Shown piece by piece: positions 58,200 through 64,000 of a stretch of DNA of 64,000 bases (its first letter is position 1; each line of letters opens with the position of its first letter). The stretch comes from Euonymus europaeus (Eukaryota > Streptophyta > Magnoliopsida > Celastrales > Celastraceae), in assembly GCA_963580455.1 (NCBI GenBank), contig OY756964.1, positions 8,184,001 through 8,248,000 on the forward strand. Reading direction: 5' to 3'. The notes beneath the pieces were generated by a model, which did no database searches, was not told the DNA's origin, and saw nothing but the letters and a program-made list of their open reading frames with translations. The translations under genes were made by a program, and so were the position numbers.

Positions 58200-58900
58200 T
58201 TTTTATTCCTCAATTGAATTCTACATACCAAACAAATGAATACATAATTCCTGTTATAATTTCTTTACCAACCAAACACAAGAAATCTAAAGAATTATTG
58301 TTCCCATTTCCGTTCCATTCACGTTCCTGTTACCATTCTTGTTCCTGTTAAAATGGAAAGATGGGACGTCGTTTTGATTGTTGGGGTGAGGGGAATTGTT
58401 GTGTAGTTTGTCAAGTTTGGTTTGAGATTGATAGAGCATCGAGTAGTTATTTGTTTTAGGATGCTACCCTCATATAGCGAGTATCCTTTACGTTCGGCTC
58501 TTTCTAGACTATATTATAAAATCTTATTTTGTTTTAGTTATATCCTTTTCTCCAAATAAACAAGACATCACCACCACCATCCTCTCTTTTTCAGATATCA
58601 TTAGGGGCGGGTGACTAATCAAATCAAAGCTTTCGACATTGACATGTCATCTTCGACCATCAATCGCCAACAAAATACACTTGTCTTGCCTGATCTGGCC
58701 ATGATGACAGACTCCACCACGACAATTTTTGACCAAACCTCGTTCTAGATCATTCACACATTTTTCAAAAACAAGTCACCGAAAGTTGGATCTAGTAGAG
58801 AAGGACTAAAATGCAAAAAAATTGCTACTGCACTACGATAGCAGCATAAGCACAACTTTATTACTTATACTGCAACTACTAATTGGTGAGGTGGGTGTTA
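58200..58900. other. Right flank of the Harbinger element, gene-free
   Basis: 58200-58345 is the candidate right terminal region (see 53290). The remainder shows no gene; it has a few CA-rich stretches (58560-58760). Confidence 0.35.
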
Positions 58901-59387
58901 GGTGCAAAATGCACCTATTATTATGGTAATAAAGAACATATTTTTCTATGATTTTTGATACAAATTATTTCCCGGATCGTGTTTTTATGGACTTGTACTG
59001 CTGGATTGAAGTTAAGTGTAAAGATATTTATGGTCAAGTTTGTGACCTAAGTGTGGCTAGAGGACACAAAAATCGGATATATTTTAAGTTGCTAATGTGG
59101 TAGACGTCGAGGTTGGGTCCACTTGTAGGGTTTTGGAAGAATATATACTAGTTATTCCCGCTAGACAAGAGGAGTATTTTCCATACGTGAGAAGAAAAGA
59201 AGAGGTGATTTCCCAAGAAAAAGACGACTAAACTCTTGTAAATTCCTCAATTCTTCCATTGATCCAAACATTTTTCCTAAGTATTTTTATGGTTTTCATT
59301 ATGACTGTGTGAACATACTACTTTTTAGCTAGGATTTGTTATTTTCTTCTACCAAAACCTTGTGCAAGAATTGATTGTTGATTAGAC
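58900..59387 (+). mobile_element. LTR-element remnant cut by a LINE
   Basis: Non-coding. It ends with TTCTTCTACCAAAACCTTGTGC (59346-59367) and GATTAGACTAAA, matching the block at 53950-53995. At about 59388 it meets the A-rich 3' end of the minus-strand LINE, so the LINE inserted into it. Confidence 0.4.
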
Positions 59388-59639
59388 TAAATTTTTTTTC
59401 TTTTGAAGAGAAGATTTCTTATATTGAAGGATGTAAGCCAAATCGACTCACACATGAGATTAACAAGAACCACCACACAATACAAAGGCAAGCCTTCAAA
59501 TGTCAAAAAACAAGAGCACCAAACTGAGGATTTACAAGCATTTACATAAACATGAATTAAACATAACCATAAGACAAAGCAGGACAACCAATAAAGCCTA
59601 GACACCAAGAATCAGGAACAATAATCAACAGTGAACTTG

Positions 59640-60120
59640 TCTCTTATAGCAACATCCAGAAGTCACCGGGGGCCACCATCGTCCTAAACCTGGCTTTCCT
59701 TACGTAACAAAGCTTTTTTTGCCATACAGTGAGCTGTATTATTTCCCTTCTTGCTGATATAACAAATTGACCAGAATTGAAAACATAGAAGAGTCCTCCT
59801 TATCTCCTTGATGATCGACCCCCATTCCGACTAAGGCTCTAAATCTGATAGCACATCTCAAACAATAGTTTAGGAATTCCCTTTTAAGAATGATATGGGG
59901 AAGCCGTAAATAAGAACCTAAGCGAACAATCGAGAGGGCACGATAATACGATAGGATTCCATCTTTTCCACCATAACCTTTCCGCTAGAGAATCTCAGAC
60001 AATTGAACCCAGACCGGTCCTAACCTCATTAAGACCTACATCCCAATTTACTTTAAACATCCCCTGTAGAGGAGGATTCCAAATAAGAGTAGCAGAAGTT
60101 TGTCGCACACAATTAGGAGA
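59640..60120 (-). pseudogene. LINE RNase H domain
   Basis: Near 59720-59750 the minus strand reads Asn-Thr-Ala-His-Cys-Met-Ala-Lys-Lys-Ala-Leu, the terminal motif of the domain, about 300 bp before the A-rich tail. The rest is broken into several frames. Compare the separate RNase H scrap at 12055-12207. Confidence 0.5.
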
Positions 60121-60399
60121 ACTAGAAGGTGACCCCGCTCCTTGAAACAACAAGGCAGAATTCATCGCAAAAGAAGCCAGATGGATCGGATTTAAAAAGA
60201 ATTTTCATGTATAAAAGAATTTCTACGATGCCAGATTGCGTGGAACATTGAAGCCAAAATTGCCAAATCCATATAAGAGAGCCTTTCAACTATGTCCAAC
60301 CACAACTCCTCAAAATCTAAATAAGAGAGAATTAAATTTTTGAATCTTGGAAGAGCTATGGGCAAAGAGCTTCATAGAGTAATCACAACTCCAAAATAA

Positions 60400-61240
60400 A
60401 TGAACACTGAATTAAATTTCCTTTTTGCATAGTAGACACAACGCATCCAAAGAAATTTTGCGATGAAACAATTAAGAATAAGATAGTAATACGTGAGATA
60501 AAATTCTCCAGATTAAAACCTAAGTAAAAGCATGAGCCTGGAGTGACCAAACAAATTGCCACATCAGAGTCTTCCTAACCCCAGAAGAAGGGGAAGCCTC
60601 CACAAGACACCCAACATAATGAGTTATATGAAAACCACTTATGATAGTAAAGGACCCTTATTTAGTGCCATCCCAACTCAATGAATCTGGCCCACTGTGA
60701 GGATGCATGGGAATTCTTAAAATCTTATGTGCAATATGAGCTGGAAAAAACTCTATCCTTCTCCAACATACCAGACTGACTCAGGTTTTCAAACCATGGA
60801 ATAGTGCAATCCATCCATTTGTCATTCCATATATGCACAAGCACCAGTTTGCCATTTCCTATTTTCCACATAGGGCCTATCAAGAGGAGATCCCTACCAG
60901 AAAAAATACTCTTCCAAGCGAAAGATACATTCTCCTTACAAGGATTCGAAAGAATTGAAGAACTGTGAAAATATTTAAGCCTCATCACACCACTAACCAA
61001 AGAATTAGGGTGTTTCATAATCCTCGAACATTTCTTTGCTAGAAAGGCTTGATTAAAATCTGAAAAGCTATGAAAACCCACGCCCTCTCCTCTTTTGGGC
61101 GACATTGCCTTTCCCAAGCAACCCAAGCCACCTTTTTGGTCTTTCCCGAATTACCACCCCACCAAAAAGACCTCGGAACTTGATCAATCTCCAAACAAGT
61201 CTTTTTCGGGAGTTTAAAAATTTGTATTATGCATTGCATA
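60400..61240 (-). pseudogene. LINE polyprotein region after the reverse transcriptase (zf-RVT type)
   Basis: 61239-61039 contains Ser-Phe-Trp-Trp-Gly-Gly and 61126-60725 contains Gly-Leu/Val-Gly-Phe and Phe-Asn-Gln-Ala-Phe-Leu-Ala-Lys, then Trp-Lys-Ile-Gly-Asn-Gly; this is the conserved stretch after the reverse transcriptase in plant LINEs. At about 60470-60410 a Cys-x2-Cys of the zinc-binding segment can be read. Frames change at about 61080 and 60725. Confidence 0.7.
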
Positions 61241-61375
61241 AGATGGGATTGGTTGGAACACGGATTTGATGAAAACTTCCCCCTATAAAAGAAAGAAATT
61301 TGTTTTTCCAGCTATTCACCCGTTGCTTCACTCGCTCCATAATAAATTGAAAAGCCTTTATTTTTGACCTCCCTA

Positions 61376-62480
61376 TTAAAGCCGATAAACCCAAGTAATC
61401 TTCATCCCAATTAGATCCTTCATGAGAGCACGAATTGGCAAGAACGTATGTTTGCTAAAATAGAGGGTAGTTTTCTCCACATTAAGCTTTTGACCACATT
61501 GCCTTTCATAGAGGAGAAGGTTCTTGAGGATGCAGTTCCAAACTTCAGGGGTAGCTCTGCAAAATATAAGGCTATCGTCTGCAAAGAAAAGACGAGACAC
61601 AAGCAAAGAACCCTTCCCAAAAGGAATGCCTCGGAAGTTTTTTTTTTTGTCCATAGCCTGCTTAAGATAGAAACTCAAAATTTCAGCACAAAGAACAAAA
61701 AGCATGGGAGAAAGTGGATCACCTTGGCGAAAGAGAAAAAGCAACCCCTAAAACTCCATTAACAATGACCGCGTAAGCTACTGATGTAATACAAGCAATA
61801 TTCTATTTTCTCTATTGGCCACAAAAATCCATTATAATAAGCACCCATTTCACAAAGCTCCACTCCATTCTATCATATGTCTAGCTCATGTCAAGTTTAA
61901 CTGCCATGTAATTTGTGTGACCTCATTGTTTTGTACTCATACTAAGAAGAACCTTAAAGGCGATCAAAGTATTATCCGAAATTAGACGGTCTTGCACAAA
62001 TGATGATTGATTTTCCTCAACCAATATAGGAAGGATTTTTTTCAATCTATTTGCTAACACTTTGGAAATAGTATTGTATATCACATTACAAAGACTTATA
62101 AGCCAAAACTCCATAACAAATTCTGGAGAGTCAACTTTCGAAACCAGAGCTATGTGAGTGAGATTAAACTCTTTCTGGTTATGCTCACTCTCAATCACCA
62201 ACAATTTATTGAGAAGTTTAGATTCCACATGGTTACTATCAACCTTCTCATTAGCTATCCACCTCTACAAAAGTCGTTTAAAAGAAATTAATTTACATGA
62301 AATTCCAGGTAACCCAGACTTCCAAGCTACAAAAATAACTTTATTGCATTTGGGATTGGAACCCCAGTGTTCCATATATTTAAAAGCACAACAAGAGGGT
62401 CTTTATTGGTTTAAAACTTTCCGCCATTTAAACATCAAATAACAATGATAGAGGAGGAAGTTCCAGTATTGACCACCTAA
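61376..62480 (-). pseudogene. LINE reverse transcriptase
   Basis: 62228-61923 reads Ile-Ser-Leu-Cys-Asn-Val-Ile-Tyr and Leu-Ala-Asn-Arg-Leu-Lys, the start of the LINE fingers. The next segment has the first catalytic Asp in Lys-Leu-Asp-Met-Ser followed by a stop (about 61880). The frame 61744-61376 has Arg-Gln-Gly-Asp-Pro-Leu-Ser-Pro and the catalytic Phe-Ala-Asp-Asp at about 61575-61589. The catalytic Asp residues are kept, but the chain is cut by stops and frameshifts. Confidence 0.85.
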
Positions 62481-62599
62481 AAAGTAAAAACCATTTCAAT
62501 TCTCTCCATAGTTCCAAATGCTTTATCTAGGCGTTCCTTTATGAATTGGCCAGGACGTCTCTTTCTATTGCTCCACATAAAATGGTTCCCCCTAAAACC

Positions 62600-63060
62600 C
62601 AAATCCACCAGAACAACAGAAGCAATCACCTCCGAGAATTCCCTCATATGCCTACCAATATTTAAATTGTCCTCTCATTTTCAGACAAATTCAAAATTGA
62701 GTTGAAATCACCAATATAGGCCCATGCCATAAAAGAAGAGGGATAAATGGATTTCAAAAGCATCCATCTTTCTAAACACTTGCTACCATCAGGATTACCA
62801 TAGAAGAAAGACAAAACCCATGACACTATCTGTCTCTCATTCCTTAATTAAGATTGAAATATGCCATTGAGAAAAATTGATAATGTTAGCATCAATAGAT
62901 GAATTCCAGAATAAGACCAAACCACTACTACGTCTCCTAGGATTAACTACAAAAGCACTCTCAAACCCCAACTTACATCGGATGTACTCAACCTTATTTT
63001 TGTACATTTTTGTTTCCACTAAGAAACAAAGAGATGTCAACTTTTCTTTTATTAAGAGTA
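62600..63060 (-). pseudogene. LINE AP-endonuclease
   Basis: 63040-62837 reads Leu-Val-Glu-Thr-Lys-Met (the catalytic Glu motif) and Ser-Gly-Leu-Val-Leu-Phe-Trp. After a stop and frameshift it continues with Tyr-Gly-Asn-Pro-Asp and Gly-Asp-Phe-Asn (near 62710), the other active-site landmarks. The enzyme would nick target DNA for target-primed reverse transcription. Confidence 0.75.
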
Positions 63061-63649
63061 CCTCTCAAATTGTGGTACTCAAATTGTGCGAGGGTTACCA
63101 AGCCTCTGACAATTCCACGATAGGCAAGTCATAACCCTAGGCGGATCTGCACATCAGGCTCCACCATTGCATTTATCCTCTTACCAGCACTCTCCAAAAC
63201 TGTTTCCCTTTCCCAGCACTCTCCAAAATTGTTTCCCTTTCTTCAACCACCAACCTACGTTTGAACCTGGCACTACATTCCTGCTCATAACCATCATTCT
63301 TTATACCTACGTTTATTCTCTATCCTTCTTTTTCTAAGATCTTTGGCCACACACATCCATCAAACTACTAAAATCCACATCTTGCATACATTCTATTGCA
63401 ATGATATCCAAACTATCATGTTCGTACATAATAGGCATAACCGGATCTACGATCCCCTTTTCCTTCATAATTGCACCAGAATGGCTCAAACCTAGCTTTC
63501 CACCCAATCTCGTTGCCAAAACTGATTGGGGAGCACAACTGCCTCCAAAAACTTTATCCTCCCCCCAAAAAAAAAGAGAATTACCCTATGCCAAACTAGA
63601 TAGAGGCTTTTGATTTATCACCAACAGCAATAATATTAATATTTGATTC

Positions 63650-64000
63650 AAATTTATGGGCTTCTAGACTACACCCCTTCATCCTTCTTTCACTTCCAAA
63701 CCCAGTTCTCCCTTCGTCTGATTGACTAACTTTAGGCTCAGGTTTTTTACTACCCGAAATAGACTACCCATGGGACTTAGGACGTGATTTATGTAGAGAC
63801 GAGTATGCTCTCAACTAAGTATCATAATGAACCGAGTCAGACCCATAATTAAAGTAAAACTTTTGCAATCTCTCATATTGGAATTTGACTAAGACCCCTT
63901 AGAGGGCAAATTTAACCATCTTTCCCCTTTGATGAGGTTTGGACAGAGGAAGCCTGATCCTAATCCATTGAAATTTTCCCCAACACAACCCCTCAGGTTT
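63650..64000 (-). pseudogene. LINE first ORF C-terminal remnant
   Basis: Minus-strand reading near the right edge has Trp-Ile-Arg-Ile-Arg-Leu-Pro-Leu, Arg-Gly-Lys-Met-Val and Phe-Gln-Tyr-Glu-Arg-Leu, which matches the segment before the Cys-x2-Cys-x4-His-x4-Cys knuckle of plant LINE first ORFs. The knuckle cysteines themselves have become Tyr or other residues (about 63855-63820). The ORF starts outside the window. Confidence 0.5.

Larger units (their letters stand above)
59388..64000 (-). mobile_element. L1-type LINE retrotransposon, degenerate
   Basis: Read on the minus strand, the order is: nucleic-acid-binding first ORF remnant (64000 to about 63650, running off the window), AP endonuclease (63060-62600), reverse transcriptase (62480-61380), zinc-finger region typical of plant LINE polyproteins (61240-60400), RNase H (about 60120-59680), and an A-rich tail (AAAAGAAAAAAAA on the minus strand, 59391-59404). 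This is the plant L1 architecture with RNase H. All parts carry stops and frameshifts. The 5' end lies beyond the window. Confidence 0.85.

Overview
The window looks like plant nuclear DNA, most likely from a eudicot. It is AT-rich, has GT-AG introns, and holds a KUA1/MYB1R-type MYB gene, an endogenous caulimovirid, Sirevirus-like copia LTRs, a plant L1 LINE, a PIF/Harbinger transposon and FAR1/MULE genes. There are no bacterial features. Only one ordinary host gene looks intact: a three-exon SHAQKYF-type MYB transcription factor at 52053-53092. Almost everything else is nested, decayed mobile DNA.

Layout. 1-1072: 3' end of a copia (Sirevirus-like) element with repeated polypurine tracts and its LTR. 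1078-8760: a rearranged endogenous pararetrovirus with an inverted piece, two protease copies, a TATA box and a tRNA-Met primer site, all reading frames broken. 8990-10250: a decayed FAR1-related gene and a 38-bp minisatellite. 10260-13430: gene-poor, with direct repeats, a long hairpin and a LINE scrap. 13425-15015: nine copies of a ~182-bp satellite. 15760-15986: a 227-bp foldback element with a clear target-site duplication. 16065-19507: a transposon-type gene ending in an Ulp1 (C48) peptidase-like domain. 19820-23310: remains of two retroelement-type genes. 24040-28910: two further Ulp1-like genes on the minus strand. 29390-30030: a second, related 182-bp satellite. 30506-33410: a broken FAR1/MULE transposase gene. 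34700-36043: a second copy of the plant-transposon-domain ORF. 36640-42600: a fourth Ulp1-like gene, interrupted by AT-rich DNA and an LTR. 44460-46300: LTR remnants. 46876-50041: a tandem duplication of a retroelement-like unit with a WNK-kinase fragment between the copies. 52053-53092: the MYB gene. 53290-58345: a PIF/Harbinger element with transposase and MYB/SANT partner genes, both broken. 59388-64000: an L1-type LINE on the minus strand.

The most unusual material lies between 13 and 43 kb. Four diverged Ulp1-like genes share an exon pattern, but three have lost catalytic residues. They sit with FAR1/MULE genes, two related 182-bp arrays and many clusters of a GTTACTGTTTCA motif, some arranged as short perfect palindromes. 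This could be one transposon family with shared repeat signals, but that is inference from sequence reading only. Exon and element boundaries are approximate unless a splice site, target-site duplication or LTR end is named.
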